Below are positions 24,665 through 35,020 of a stretch of 64,000 bases of DNA, one piece after another (within the stretch, counting starts at the first letter, position 1; the number at the start of each line of letters is the position of its first letter). Source of the stretch: Spirosoma aerolatum (GTDB taxonomy: Bacteria; Bacteroidota; Bacteroidia; Cytophagales; Spirosomataceae); contig NZ_CP020104.1 of NCBI RefSeq assembly GCF_002056795.1, forward strand, positions 6,643,501 through 6,707,500, in the 5' to 3' direction. The translations under genes were made by a program, and so were the position numbers. The notes beneath the pieces are model-generated. The model was given only the letters and a program-made list of their open reading frames with translations. It did no database searches and was not told the origin of the DNA.

Positions 24665-27600
24665 ATGCGGAAAATTTTATTTGGAAGTTGGATGCTTACG
24701 TTATTGTTCTGTCTCCCCGGTTTTGCACAGGATATAACCGTAAGCGGCCAAGTCACTTCATCAGATGATGGGTCGCTTCTGCCAGGAGTGACTGTACAGG
24801 TAAAAGGTAGCAATCGGGGAACAAACACCGACGCTCAGGGCAATTACCGCCTGACGGCTTCTGCCAATAGCACATTAGTATTTAGTTTTATCGGCTATAC
24901 GGCGCAGGAAGTTCCGGTCAACAATCGTTCTGTTGTCAATGTCCTGCTGAAGGGCGATATGCAACAGCTCAGTGAAGTGGTTGTCATTGGTTACGGTACG
25001 CAGACCCGCCAGGATGCCACCGGAAGTATTTCCTCCGTGAAAGGAGCGACAATCGCCCAGATGCCTATTCAAAGCTTCGAATCAGGGCTGGCAGGTCGGT
25101 CGGCAGGTGTACAGATTACGGTACCAAACGGCGTATTGAACAACCCTCCCGTGTTTCGGATTCGGGGTACAAACTCCATCTCGCTGAGCTCTTATCCGTT
25201 GATCGTTGTGGATGGTGTTCCTACCTTCACGGGCGATCAGGGAAGCACCAATGCACCATCGAACCCATTGGCCAGTATCAATCCCAACGACATCGAAAGC
25301 ATGGACGTAGCCAAGGATGCAGCCGCTACCGCTATTTATGGTAGCCGTGCCGCCAATGGTGTCGTTTTCATCACCACTAAACGAGGTAAGTCGGGCAAGG
25401 TTCGGGTTAATTACGATGGCTGGTTAGGTTTTTCAAACACCTACCGTCTGCCCGAAATGCTGAACGCCAGTCAGTATATTTCGTTCAAATCACAGGCCGT
25501 TGCCAACAACCCAACCGCTTCGGCTGTCAAATTCACCCAAACCAACGATGCCAACGGCAACCCGATCGATACCCGCTGGTACGATTATATCTATCGCCAG
25601 GGAGTATCGCATAGCCATAGTGTAAACGTTTCGGGTGGTAGCGAAAATACGAATTACTACTTTTCGGTAGGTTATACCAACCAGAAAGGGGTCCTGAATA
25701 AGAACGACTTCGGCCGTATGAATGCGCTGTTCAATGTAGATAGCAAGCTGAGTAAGCTGTTTACGATTGGGGGTAAAATCGCCGTTTCGAACGAGAAAAA
25801 CCTGTCGGCTGGTACATCGGGTTCGTTGAACGGCGAAGCATTCAATACTGCCGGTTTAGGTCGTGTAGGGTTGGTATTGCCTCCAATCCTGTCGCCTTAT
25901 AATAACGATGGGACGTATAACTTAAACGGTTCAGCTATTGGTATTGCCAATAATATCGTTGGTACATCGGTTTCTTATCCAAACCCGCTGCCTATGCTGG
26001 ATCAGAACCGGTCGAACACCGAGAACAACCACATCCAGTCGAACGCTTATATTCAGTTCAAACCACTTGACTGGATTACCCTGCGAAGCACCTATGGTAT
26101 CGATTATCTGCTTGTCGACAACGACTTGTTCCAGTCGCCACAGTCAAGTGATGGGTACAGCTCAACGGGTAATGCCACCAGCAACTTCCGTAAACTGAAA
26201 ACCTGGTTATGGACCAATACGGCTCAGTTCGAAAAATCGTTCGGTGGAGCGCACAACTTCAACTTATTGATCGGTCAGGAACAGCAACGGACCACAACCC
26301 TGGGTTACGGTATAAACCGCCAGAATCTATCTGACCCTAACTACACGGTTATTCAGGCCGGTTACACTGTCAATAACCCATCGAGTATGGCTTATGGCGA
26401 AAACTACCTATTATCGGGCTTTGGTCGTTTGAACTATAACTATAAAGAGAAATACTTCCTGAGTGGTAACATACGTCAGGATGAGTATTCAGCCCTGGGT
26501 GAGAAAAAAGGGGTTTTCTACGGTGTTTCGGCAGGTTGGGAAATCGCCCAGGAGAATTTCTGGAAATCGGCTTCGCTGGATAATGTTTTCAGCAGCTTCA
26601 AACTACGGGGCAGCTACGGCAAAGTAGGTAACATTGGTGGTATCAATGACTACTCACCGTATTCGTTATACGCGTCTGGTTTATATGGCGGAGCGGCTAC
26701 GCTGGCCTTCAACGTGGTTGGTAATCCAGCTCTCAAATGGGAAACGAGTACCAAAACCGACATTGGCTTTACGTTTGGCCTGTTGAACAACCGGATTTCG
26801 GGCGAAGTAGCCTACTACAAGAATGATATTGACAACCTGATTCTGAACGTGGCTCAGGCACCATCTACCGGTATTCCGGGTACGTTGTCAGGCGTTGCCT
26901 ATCCACCACAGAACGTAGGTACGATGTACAACAAAGGGTTAGAACTTTCGCTGAATGCCCGGATCATCAACACCAAGGATTTCCAGTGGAACTCGAACTT
27001 CAATATTACCTTCAACAAAAACGAAGTAACGGCACTGGCTCCAGGTCTGAGCGTTCTGCAAACCGGTACATCAAGCCTGGAAACGGTGAACCAAACAGCT
27101 CCGGGCTATTCGCTGGGTTATTTATGGGTGGTAAAAACCAATGGTGTCGATCCAGCTACGGGTAAGCGAATCTTCGTCAATTCGGCAGGTCAGAACGTAT
27201 ATTACCAGTACTACGCCCCCACCGGCGAATTTAACTATTCGACCACACCCGATGGTAAAACCAAATACATAAGCCCAACGGGTGGTACGTCTATCACACA
27301 GGCTACTGATGGTGTGATGTATGCTAACGTAGTGCCTAAGCAGTATGGCGGCTGGGATAATAACTTCAAATACAAAAACTTCGATCTGGGCGTTCTGCTC
27401 ACCTATCAGTTAGGCTTCTCGGTTTACTACGGCACCAACGCTGGTTTGCACGATCAACGGTTCTGGAACAATGCCACCGATGTTCTGACAGATGCCTGGC
27501 AGAAAGAGGGCGATACGGGCAAAAAATATGCGAAGCCTGTATTTAATGACAATACGTCAAATGGCTCGGCGTTCCCGCTGGACATCAACGTCTTCAAGGG

Positions 27601-27853
27601 CGACTTCCTGAAAGTTCGGTCGGTTACGTTTGGCTATACATTGCCCAACAACTTGCTGTCGAGAGTCAAGATGAGCAACCTGCGCCTGTATGTGAGCGGT
27701 CAGAATCTGGCTGTTCTTACGAAATACCCTGGCCCAGATCCAGAAGTATCGTCAAACGGAGCTACAACGTCAGGAAACAGTGCTCAGGGCGTCGACAGAA
27801 ATACAATTGGTAATGCTCGCACGATCACCTTTGGTATCCGAGCTGGATTCTAA
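24665..27853 (+). CDS. SusC/RagA TonB-dependent outer-membrane transporter 1
   Basis: A 1062-residue outer-membrane transporter. Signal peptide MRKILFGSWMLTLLFCLPGF; then a carboxypeptidase-D regulatory-like domain (about 22-105: VSGQVTSSDDGSLLPGVTVQ, FSFIGYTAQEV); a TonB-box-like LSEVVVIGYGTQ; the plug domain (about 115-240: FRIRGTNSISLSSYPLIVVD, AAATAIYGSRAANGV, ITTKRGKSG); and a C-terminal 22-strand barrel ending TITFGIRAGF with the expected terminal Phe. With SusD it forms a lidded channel that takes up large substrates using energy from TonB. The nearest SusD gene follows after 18 bp. The substrate is not evident; no glycoside hydrolase is near. Confidence 0.96.
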   Translation: MRKILFGSWMLTLLFCLPGFAQDITVSGQVTSSDDGSLLPGVTVQVKGSNRGTNTDAQGNYRLTASANSTLVFSFIGYTAQEVPVNNRSVVNVLLKGDMQQLSEVVVIGYGTQTRQDATGSISSVKGATIAQMPIQSFESGLAGRSAGVQITVPNGVLNNPPVFRIRGTNSISLSSYPLIVVDGVPTFTGDQGSTNAPSNPLASINPNDIESMDVAKDAAATAIYGSRAANGVVFITTKRGKSGKVRVNYDGWLGFSNTYRLPEMLNASQYISFKSQAVANNPTASAVKFTQTNDANGNPIDTRWYDYIYRQGVSHSHSVNVSGGSENTNYYFSVGYTNQKGVLNKNDFGRMNALFNVDSKLSKLFTIGGKIAVSNEKNLSAGTSGSLNGEAFNTAGLGRVGLVLPPILSPYNNDGTYNLNGSAIGIANNIVGTSVSYPNPLPMLDQNRSNTENNHIQSNAYIQFKPLDWITLRSTYGIDYLLVDNDLFQSPQSSDGYSSTGNATSNFRKLKTWLWTNTAQFEKSFGGAHNFNLLIGQEQQRTTTLGYGINRQNLSDPNYTVIQAGYTVNNPSSMAYGENYLLSGFGRLNYNYKEKYFLSGNIRQDEYSALGEKKGVFYGVSAGWEIAQENFWKSASLDNVFSSFKLRGSYGKVGNIGGINDYSPYSLYASGLYGGAATLAFNVVGNPALKWETSTKTDIGFTFGLLNNRISGEVAYYKNDIDNLILNVAQAPSTGIPGTLSGVAYPPQNVGTMYNKGLELSLNARIINTKDFQWNSNFNITFNKNEVTALAPGLSVLQTGTSSLETVNQTAPGYSLGYLWVVKTNGVDPATGKRIFVNSAGQNVYYQYYAPTGEFNYSTTPDGKTKYISPTGGTSITQATDGVMYANVVPKQYGGWDNNFKYKNFDLGVLLTYQLGFSVYYGTNAGLHDQRFWNNATDVLTDAWQKEGDTGKKYAKPVFNDNTSNGSAFPLDINVFKGDFLKVRSVTFGYTLPNNLLSRVKMSNLRLYVSGQNLAVLTKYPGPDPEVSSNGATTSGNSAQGVDRNTIGNARTITFGIRAGF

Positions 27854-27871
27854 TTCAAGTTTAAGAAACAC

Positions 27872-29350
27872 ATGAAACGTTATTTCAAATACATAGCCGT
27901 TGTTTGTCTGACGCTGTTGGGAGCTAGTTCCTGCAATCGGGATCTGCTTACCCCGATCCCCCAGACATCCGTATCCGACGCATCTGCTTTCAGCACCGCC
28001 ACACGGGTACAAACCCAATTGCTGTCATTATATGGTGCCTTAAAAGACGGTAACTTCTACGGTGGCCGGTATGTAATTTACGGCGATATCCGGGGTGAAG
28101 AATTTATCAACGAAACCTCTAACCTTGTTACGGGTTCCGACGTTTGGGGCTTAAACGCTACTAATAGTGCTACTGCCGTAGTCAATCTGTGGTATTTCGC
28201 TTATCTGGCTATTAACAAGTGTAACATCTTCCTGGATGGTATGGCCGCTGGCGGATCGAATGTAGTTGGTACGGATGCTTCAGCAAAGTACATTGCCGAA
28301 GCTAAATTTATCCGGGCACTGAGCTATTACAGTCTGCTTCAGTATTACGCCCGCCCCTATGCCGACGGTAACGGAAGCAAGCCTGGTGTTCCGCTACGTC
28401 TGAATGGTATCAAAGGAGTAGGCCAATCCGATCTGGTACGTAGCAGTGTAGCTGACGTATATGCTCAGGTATTGAAAGATCTGAACGAAGCCGAAGCAGG
28501 TTTGCCTTCAACCTATGCTACAGCCGCCGATAATACGACACGGGCTCATAAAAACACAGCCATTGCGTTGAAAACACGGGTATATCTGAGCATGCAGAAT
28601 TACCCGTCGGTGATTACAGAAGCGAACAAGATTGTAAGCACAACCGCTCCTTTCAAAGCACCAACGGGCGTAGCGAATCAATTGCAGGCTGATATCGCCA
28701 CTGTGTTTACAAACTACACCACGACGGAGTCTATCCTATCAATGCCGATGACATCGACTTCAGGTGATTTCCCAGGTACACAAAACCAGTTGGCCTACTA
28801 CTTCTCGCCCAATACTGCGAATGGTGGTGTGGGTAATGGCGAATACTCCCTTAATGCTAAGGGAATTATCGCTGAACCAACCTGGACAGCTACCGACAAA
28901 CGGCGGTCGTTCATTAAACAGTCAGGTTCGGGGGCTAACCTGAAAAACTGGTTGATTAAATACAAAGCACCGAGCCCATATACGGATTATGTTCCAGTGA
29001 TGCGCTATTCTGAAGTGCTGCTGAATCTGGCAGAAGCCAAAGTTCGGAGTACCAATACGGTTGATGCTCAAGCCGTAGCCCTGTTAAATGCCGTTCGGAA
29101 TCGTTCCGATGCAGCCACGACATTCACAGCAGCTAACTTCGCTACGCCAACCGATCTGATCAATGCGATTTTACTGGAGCGCCGAATTGAGTTTCTCGGT
29201 GAAGGGTTACGAAATAACGATCTGGTACGCCTACTCCAGACAATTCCGGCTAAAGGAACGGTTCCGGCCAAAACGGCTTCCGAACCTAATTACATCTGGC
29301 CTATTTCAGCATCCGAACTGGCGTTGAACAAACTGGCTACGGATAACTAA
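27872..29350 (+). CDS. SusD/RagB family surface lipoprotein 1
   Basis: A 492-residue lipoprotein with signal peptide and lipobox GASSC (followed by NRDLLTPIPQTSVSDASAF, the usual SusD start). The middle has TPR-like helices (AEAKFIRALSYYSLLQYYAR, VYAQVLKDLNEAEAGLPS) and the C-terminal part the family motifs VMRYSEVLLNLAEAK, LLNAVRNRSDA and ILLERRIEFLGEGLRNNDLV. It sits on the cell surface as the substrate-binding lid of the upstream SusC channel. It ends the operon; a terminator follows. Confidence 0.95.
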   Translation: MKRYFKYIAVVCLTLLGASSCNRDLLTPIPQTSVSDASAFSTATRVQTQLLSLYGALKDGNFYGGRYVIYGDIRGEEFINETSNLVTGSDVWGLNATNSATAVVNLWYFAYLAINKCNIFLDGMAAGGSNVVGTDASAKYIAEAKFIRALSYYSLLQYYARPYADGNGSKPGVPLRLNGIKGVGQSDLVRSSVADVYAQVLKDLNEAEAGLPSTYATAADNTTRAHKNTAIALKTRVYLSMQNYPSVITEANKIVSTTAPFKAPTGVANQLQADIATVFTNYTTTESILSMPMTSTSGDFPGTQNQLAYYFSPNTANGGVGNGEYSLNAKGIIAEPTWTATDKRRSFIKQSGSGANLKNWLIKYKAPSPYTDYVPVMRYSEVLLNLAEAKVRSTNTVDAQAVALLNAVRNRSDAATTFTAANFATPTDLINAILLERRIEFLGEGLRNNDLVRLLQTIPAKGTVPAKTASEPNYIWPISASELALNKLATDN

Positions 29351-29372
29351 TCCGATTGGCTTAGTACACATA

Positions 29373-29410
29373 AAGGCGGCTACTCCGAGCAGGGTAGCCG
29401 CCTTTTTTAT
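29373..29410 (+). terminator. Intrinsic terminator of first SusCD operon
   Basis: Perfect stem AAGGCGGCTAC / GTAGCCGCCTT with a 10-nt loop followed by a run of T, 22 bp after the SusD stop codon. Confidence 0.9.
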
Positions 29411-29663
29411 TAACAATAACAACTAGCTAATGATTATAGAACGAATAACGTAATCTAGGCTAGCCCGGATTCCTAACAAGACAGTGCCAACCAACAAGTT
29501 TTTTTTACCAGTTTTTGTATAAATTCTAGTTTCAGTGCAACGTACTTACGGCAAAAATGTCTTTATAAATTTAAGTAAAATCAATCAATTAAGTACAATC
29601 CACCAATGGCATTACTGTAAAAAAAAGTGGCTGACATTTATCTACTACTTGAGAAACAGGCAG

Positions 29664-29671
29664 TATATTTG
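29664..29671 (+). promoter_or_regulatory. Promoter -7 element of second SusCD operon
   Basis: TATATTTG, exact TAnnTTTG, 46 bp before the chosen ATG at 29717. It lies inside the longer open frame that begins at 29627, which rules out that earlier start. The leader from here to the ATG resembles the leader of the first locus. Confidence 0.7.
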
Positions 29672-29716
29672 TTCCCATTTTTGACTATTTTAATATCAAT
29701 TAATCTCTACTCACAA

Positions 29717-32700
29717 ATGCGGAAAATTCTATTGGGAAGCTGGTTGCTTTCGTTATTGCTCTGTTTGCCCCTTATGGCGCAGGACATTACCGTGAGCGGC
29801 CGCGTCACTTCATCAGATGACGGTTCCACCTTACCCGGCGTGAGCGTTCAGGTAAAAGGAACTACAAAAGGTACTACAACCGACGCCAACGGACGTTACC
29901 AAATCAGTGTACCGGCTGCAGCCCGGCTTATTTTTAGTTTCATTGGCTACACCAGCCAAGACCTTGCAGTCGGCAATCAAACGACGCTCAACGTTGCTTT
30001 AGTGGCTGGCTCCCAGTCGCTCGATGAGATCGTCGTAACGGCTCAAGGTATCGAACGCGACAAGCGATCGCTGGGCTATGCAACCCAGGAAGTGGGCGGT
30101 AATATTCTGGCACAACGCTCAGAACCAAACCTGCTCAATGCTCTTCAGGGTAAAGTATCTGGCGTACAGATCAACACGCAAAGTGGTGCTCCCGGTGCAT
30201 CGACCAACATCAACATTCGCGGGATTACCTCGTTCAATGGATCGAACCAGCCGCTGATCGTGGTGGATGGTATCATTTTCAGCAACGATGTCAATAACAC
30301 CCAGAATACGCTGTTTGGCTCGCAACCATCGAACCGTCTGGCCGATGTTAACCCCGAAAGTATTGAATCGGTTAACATTCTGAAAGGACCAGCTGCTGCC
30401 GTATTATATGGTTCGCGTGCATCGGCCGGGGCTATTGTGATCACCACAAAGTCGGGTCGTAATAACAACAACAAAACCGAAGTAACGGTAAATTCGTCAT
30501 ATAACGTTCAGAACGTGTACGGCATCCCTAAATTCCAGAACGACTACGGGCAAGGTGCCAATAACCTGTTCAACTCGACATCGACCAACTCCTGGGGCCC
30601 TCCTTTTGCTGGCGGACCAACGTCGGTGACCAACACTCAGGGCAATGTAGTACCCTATCAGGCATATCCCAACAACGTGAAAGACTTTTATCGCCAGGGA
30701 ATGATTCTGCAAAACTCGGTTAATATTGCCTCGGGCGATGCAAACCGAAATTACATCCTGGCCATTGGCAATACGCTACAGAACGGGGTGGTACAAAATA
30801 CCAAATTCAACCGGACAAACGTTCAGTTGGGCGGAGAAACACGCTTACAGAATGGCCTCCGCATTAGCGCACAGGGCAACTACGTACAGACCGTTTCGGT
30901 AGGTATTCCAGGTGGTAACGGAGCCAGTGCGTTCGGGCAGATTACGCGTATCCCACGTAGTTATGACCTGCCCAATGAGCCCTATCAGGATGCCAACGGC
31001 AAGAGCCTTTACTTTACGCCAAGCACCAACAACCCACAATGGAGCGTCAATAATGAAAAGCTGGACGGTCAGGTAGACCGTTTCTTTGGCAATTTCCAGG
31101 TTGGGTATGACATTACCAAGTGGTTGAACGTAGCCTATCGGGTTACGGGCGATACCTACGCTGATCGCCGGAAACTGACGTTACCGATTGGTGCCGGACG
31201 TTCTCCACTGGGTGAAGTACAACAGGATAATTTCTTCCGTAGCGAACTTAATGGCGACCTGCTTATTTCAGCTCGTAAAGACAATCTGTTTGTTGAAGGT
31301 CTGAATGCAAATTTATTGCTGGGAAACAATATCAACCAGCGTAAATCGCAGGAGCTTTATACCGATGCCGCTTCGCTGACGATTCCAGGCTTCTACAACG
31401 TCAGCAACGGTACTGTGTTTACAGGCAGTGGTGAAACAAGTACCCTCCGTCGATTAGTAGGTTATTATGGTCAGTTGTCGTTAAATTATAACAACTACCT
31501 CTTCCTGGAACTGTCAGGGCGGGCCGACCAATCGTCGACGTTGCCGAAAGCCAACAATACCTACTTCTATCCATCGGCAGCCGTAAGTTTCGTTCCGACC
31601 GACGCGTTCAAACTCAACTCGGACATTCTCTCGTATGCGAAGGTTCGGGCCAGCCTTGCCCGCGTAGGACGTGATGCCGATCCATACCTGCTCAACTCGG
31701 TGTATGTTTCCCAATCGTATGGTAACAACGTAGCTAGTATCACATTCCCGCTGTCGATTGCAGGAGCCAACATTCCTGGTTTCGGGGTTAGCTCACGTAT
31801 CGGCAATAACAACCTGACACCTGAGTTTGTAACGTCCTGGGAAGTTGGTGCCAATCTGGGCTTTTTCAAGAATCGACTCAGCATTGATGCTACCTACTTC
31901 GAATCGCGTAGTACAGACCAGATTTTCAATGTAGCCATCTCGAACTCGACGGGCTATAGCACCCGTACGACCAACGTCGGAGAATTACAAAACAAGGGGG
32001 TTGAACTGGTGGTCAATGCAACGCCTGTGCGTGTAAGCGGTTTCAAATGGGATCTTACCCTGAACTATACCCTGATTCGGAATAAAGTAGTATCGATCGC
32101 TCCAGGTGTGAAATCAGCCAATATTACGGGTAACTCGTTTACGGGTATTGCTCCATCTATCTACGAAGGATATCCCTATGGTGTTATTGTCGGTACGGCC
32201 AATTCACGCGTGCAAAATACCGATCCTAATGGTCAATACTACGACGCAACCGGCCAGTATGCAGGTCAGTATGTAGTGAATGGCACAACAGGTGCCTTTG
32301 CACCAGGTATTCCGAATTCGGTTATTTCGACGCCACAGCCGAATTATACGGCCGGTCTGACCAATACCTTCTCATATAAAGGGATTTCGTTGTCTGTACT
32401 GATCGATACGCGCCAGGGTGGACAGCTTTATTCGTTCCCAATGGTTGACCTTCGGTCAAACGGGTCACTGTATGTAACCAGTCTTGACCGCGACCAACCT
32501 CGCGTTTTACCAGGTGTTATCCAAAACGCCGACGGGACCTTCCGACCAAATAACATCCAGGTACCGGCTCAAACGTACTGGGCAAACCTGGGTGGTCTGG
32601 CTTCAGAAGCCGCCGTATTCGATGCCACGGTGTATCGCCTGCGTGAAATCGCCCTGAACTATACGCTACCGAAAAGCTGGATTGGCAAAACGCCATTCGG

Positions 32701-32866
32701 TTCAATCTCAGTAGGTGTTAGCGGACGAAATCTGTACTTCTATGCGCCGAACTTCCCATCTGATCCAGAAATCAACACGCAGGGAGCTGGCAATATCCAG
32801 GGGCTTGACTTGAACGGCCCGCCGAATACCCGCAACTTCGGTGGTAACGTTCGGCTCACGTTCTAA
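29717..32866 (+). CDS. SusC/RagA TonB-dependent outer-membrane transporter 2
   Basis: A 1049-residue SusC homologue. The start at 29717 gives MRKILLGSWLLSLLLCLPLM, nearly the same signal peptide as SusC 1, also followed by AQDITVSGRVTSSDDGSTLP. Domains in order: carboxypeptidase-D-like (to about 100), TonB-box LDEIVVTAQGIERDKR, plug (INIRGITSFNGSNQPLIVVD, AAAVLYGSRASAGAIVI), and the barrel ending NFGGNVRLTF. After the N-terminal region the two SusC proteins diverge, so the N-terminus and leader look like a shared module and the barrel sets a different substrate. It is 22 bp before its SusD partner. Confidence 0.96.
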   Translation: MRKILLGSWLLSLLLCLPLMAQDITVSGRVTSSDDGSTLPGVSVQVKGTTKGTTTDANGRYQISVPAAARLIFSFIGYTSQDLAVGNQTTLNVALVAGSQSLDEIVVTAQGIERDKRSLGYATQEVGGNILAQRSEPNLLNALQGKVSGVQINTQSGAPGASTNINIRGITSFNGSNQPLIVVDGIIFSNDVNNTQNTLFGSQPSNRLADVNPESIESVNILKGPAAAVLYGSRASAGAIVITTKSGRNNNNKTEVTVNSSYNVQNVYGIPKFQNDYGQGANNLFNSTSTNSWGPPFAGGPTSVTNTQGNVVPYQAYPNNVKDFYRQGMILQNSVNIASGDANRNYILAIGNTLQNGVVQNTKFNRTNVQLGGETRLQNGLRISAQGNYVQTVSVGIPGGNGASAFGQITRIPRSYDLPNEPYQDANGKSLYFTPSTNNPQWSVNNEKLDGQVDRFFGNFQVGYDITKWLNVAYRVTGDTYADRRKLTLPIGAGRSPLGEVQQDNFFRSELNGDLLISARKDNLFVEGLNANLLLGNNINQRKSQELYTDAASLTIPGFYNVSNGTVFTGSGETSTLRRLVGYYGQLSLNYNNYLFLELSGRADQSSTLPKANNTYFYPSAAVSFVPTDAFKLNSDILSYAKVRASLARVGRDADPYLLNSVYVSQSYGNNVASITFPLSIAGANIPGFGVSSRIGNNNLTPEFVTSWEVGANLGFFKNRLSIDATYFESRSTDQIFNVAISNSTGYSTRTTNVGELQNKGVELVVNATPVRVSGFKWDLTLNYTLIRNKVVSIAPGVKSANITGNSFTGIAPSIYEGYPYGVIVGTANSRVQNTDPNGQYYDATGQYAGQYVVNGTTGAFAPGIPNSVISTPQPNYTAGLTNTFSYKGISLSVLIDTRQGGQLYSFPMVDLRSNGSLYVTSLDRDQPRVLPGVIQNADGTFRPNNIQVPAQTYWANLGGLASEAAVFDATVYRLREIALNYTLPKSWIGKTPFGSISVGVSGRNLYFYAPNFPSDPEINTQGAGNIQGLDLNGPPNTRNFGGNVRLTF

Positions 32867-32888
32867 TCAACTTATTCTTCTTTAAGTC

Positions 32889-34352
32889 ATGAAATTCATC
32901 AATTATAAACGCTACCTGTTAATACCCTTTTTATTGGGTATGGGCGCTTGTAGCAAATATCTTGACGTTAACGTCACGCCCAACAACCCCACATCGGTTA
33001 CACCTGCCGTATTATTGCCGGGTGCTCAGGCCGGTACCGCATTTTCCAATGCTAACGAACTGAATCGCTTTGCCGAAGTACTGGTTCAACATTTGGCAGG
33101 TGCAGCAAACAGCCCATCTACCTATGATGTGTTCCAAACCAACGGAGCCGATTTTGGTAACCAATGGACTACTGAAATCTACGGAGGTGCACTGGTCAAC
33201 TATCAGAAATTAATCGAGCTGGGTGACGCAACCGATTCAAAAGCTTATAGCGGTATTGCTAAGATCCTGAAGGCCTATACCTTCTCGATTGCTACCGATG
33301 TTTGGGGTGATATTCCTTACTCGCAGGCTTTATTGGGCGAAAAGTTTCTGACACCTCGTCTTGATAAGCAGGAGGATATCTACAAAGGCAATTCGTCGCA
33401 GGGTATTCAGAGCCTGTTCGATCTGGTACGTGAAGGCATCAAAGACCTGGACTCACCATCAGCCCTGAAACCAGGAGCCGACGATGTCATCTATGGGGGT
33501 AATCTGACCAAGTGGAAGCAGGCAGGGAATACTCTACTGCTCAAATTTGCTATGACTATCAGCCGTAAAGAACCAGCCCTGGCTACCAGCGTCATCAACG
33601 AGGTGCTGACGGGTAACAACTACATTACGACCAACGCCAACGACATGAACTTTACGTTTGGAGCTAGTGTAGGTAGCCAGGACCCTCGCTATACGTACTC
33701 GTTTGTAAGCTCATTCCAGAACGACATTATTCTGAGTACTCGGTATTTGAACCTGCTGAACAGCCTGAACGATCCTCGGTTGCCGATCTTCTTCACCAAG
33801 CCCGGTGCCAATTACGTAACCATCGATAATGGGTTCCGGGGTACGCTACCGACACCTGTAGCCAACTGGTCACGGTATAACAAGTATGTAACGGGTAACT
33901 CGGGTGAAGGTCCAGTAAGGTTAGTAACGAACTTCCAACGGGCATTCATTCTGGCCGAAGCGGCTCTACGACTGGGTACTCCCGGCGATCCACAGGCTCT
34001 CTACACCGAAGGCATCAAGGCTTCCATGACTCTGGCCGGACTTACCGCCGACCAAATCAACGCGTACCTGACCGCCAACCCAACTGTAGCGACTCTTTCG
34101 GGTACCAACGAACAGAAAATCGCCCAGATCATCACCCAGAAGTACATCGCCTGGACCGGAAATGGACTCGAAGCCTGGAATGATTACCGTCGGACTGGAT
34201 ACCCCGTTCTGCAACCTTCCCAGAATGCGGCCGGTATCGATGGTACCCGACCCGTTCGGGCCGTGTATATCAACAATGAACTTCAACAAAATCCCAACTT
34301 CCCGAACCCCGCTCCCCAGTCGAACGTACGGGTGTGGTGGGATGTGGATTAA
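32889..34352 (+). CDS. SusD-like family surface lipoprotein 2
   Basis: A 487-residue lipoprotein: signal peptide, lipobox MGAC followed by SKYLDVNVTPNNPTSVTP. The start YLDVNxxPNNPT, KILKAYTFSIATDVWGDIPY and FILAEAALRLG, GLEAWNDYRRTGYPVLQP are marks of the SusD-like_2 group, a different branch from the SusD of the first locus. It would form the lid of the second SusC channel. The next gene in the operon, 29 bp on, is a small lipoprotein. Confidence 0.94.
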   Translation: MKFINYKRYLLIPFLLGMGACSKYLDVNVTPNNPTSVTPAVLLPGAQAGTAFSNANELNRFAEVLVQHLAGAANSPSTYDVFQTNGADFGNQWTTEIYGGALVNYQKLIELGDATDSKAYSGIAKILKAYTFSIATDVWGDIPYSQALLGEKFLTPRLDKQEDIYKGNSSQGIQSLFDLVREGIKDLDSPSALKPGADDVIYGGNLTKWKQAGNTLLLKFAMTISRKEPALATSVINEVLTGNNYITTNANDMNFTFGASVGSQDPRYTYSFVSSFQNDIILSTRYLNLLNSLNDPRLPIFFTKPGANYVTIDNGFRGTLPTPVANWSRYNKYVTGNSGEGPVRLVTNFQRAFILAEAALRLGTPGDPQALYTEGIKASMTLAGLTADQINAYLTANPTVATLSGTNEQKIAQIITQKYIAWTGNGLEAWNDYRRTGYPVLQPSQNAAGIDGTRPVRAVYINNELQQNPNFPNPAPQSNVRVWWDVD

Positions 34353-34381
34353 TGGTTAACTGAACTGACATACGCATTTTC

Positions 34382-34900
34382 ATGAAAAAGATACTTTTAA
34401 ACCTGTTGTTGCTGGCCGTAGTGGCTGGTGGCAGCTTCTCCTGCAAAGACGATCTGGTCTACAGCGATCTGGTGCGGGACAATCGTCCGGCCATTCCCGT
34501 AACGTTTCCAGGAACGACCACCTATGGTTTTAATCCCTTCATCATCAGTTCGCTGGCAGCGGGTGGGCCCATTCAATTTACCTTGTCGATTCCGGCCAGC
34601 AGTGGTCGTACCATCAAGGAGATCACCAAGGTACTGGGTGGTGGTACGGGCATCACTATCGGCAACCTGAATTCAGGAACGTACGCTACAACCCTGCTGA
34701 ACTCGGCTCCAATTGCAGGCAGTGGGACTACAGCCGTATTTACGACGACAATTGCCGATTTTAAGAAGAAATATCCGAGTGTAGCTACCGCTCCGGTTGC
34801 GTTGCCTAACTACACCGAGATCCAGTTTTTGTTCTTGATAACGCTGGACGATGGTACACAGATTATTCCCGAACCTGTTCGCGTTCGGATCGTGAATTAA
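34382..34900 (+). CDS. Small surface lipoprotein in the SusCD operon
   Basis: A 172-residue lipoprotein with lipobox SFSC (Cys21) followed by KDD, which fits the Lys plus two acidic residues described as the lipoprotein export signal for the cell surface in Bacteroidota. The mature part starts LVYSDLVRDNRPAIPV and is strand-rich with an Ig-like look (IQFTLSIPASSGRTIKEI, FLFLITLDDGTQIIPEPVRV). It holds the place taken by SusE/SusF-like binding proteins in other loci, so an accessory ligand-binding role is inferred. It is the last gene of the operon before a long hairpin. Confidence 0.8.
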   Translation: MKKILLNLLLLAVVAGGSFSCKDDLVYSDLVRDNRPAIPVTFPGTTTYGFNPFIISSLAAGGPIQFTLSIPASSGRTIKEITKVLGGGTGITIGNLNSGTYATTLLNSAPIAGSGTTAVFTTTIADFKKKYPSVATAPVALPNYTEIQFLFLITLDDGTQIIPEPVRVRIVN

Positions 34901-34907
34901 TCTGACG

Positions 34908-34966
34908 AGCTATACAAACATAAAAGCCCTCCGATATGATTGGAGGGCTTTTATGTTTGTATAGCT
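34908..34966. terminator. Long hairpin terminator, 25-bp perfect arms
   Basis: Arms 34908-34932 and 34942-34966 are perfectly complementary, loop 9 nt; the inner arm AAAAGCCCTCC/GGAGGGCTTTT with T-rich tail is terminator-like. It starts 8 bp after the lipoprotein stop and separates it from the protease gene. Confidence 0.85.
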
Positions 34967-35020
34967 GATGCACAACTGCCAATTATTGCGTATTTTGAAC
35001 AACGCATTCATCAACCTGCT

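Larger units (their letters stand above)
29351..29716. other. Intergenic stretch between the two SusCD loci
   Basis: It contains a strong terminator at 29373-29410, AT-rich sequence, and the promoter and leader of the second locus (from about 29649). No gene is seen. Confidence 0.7.
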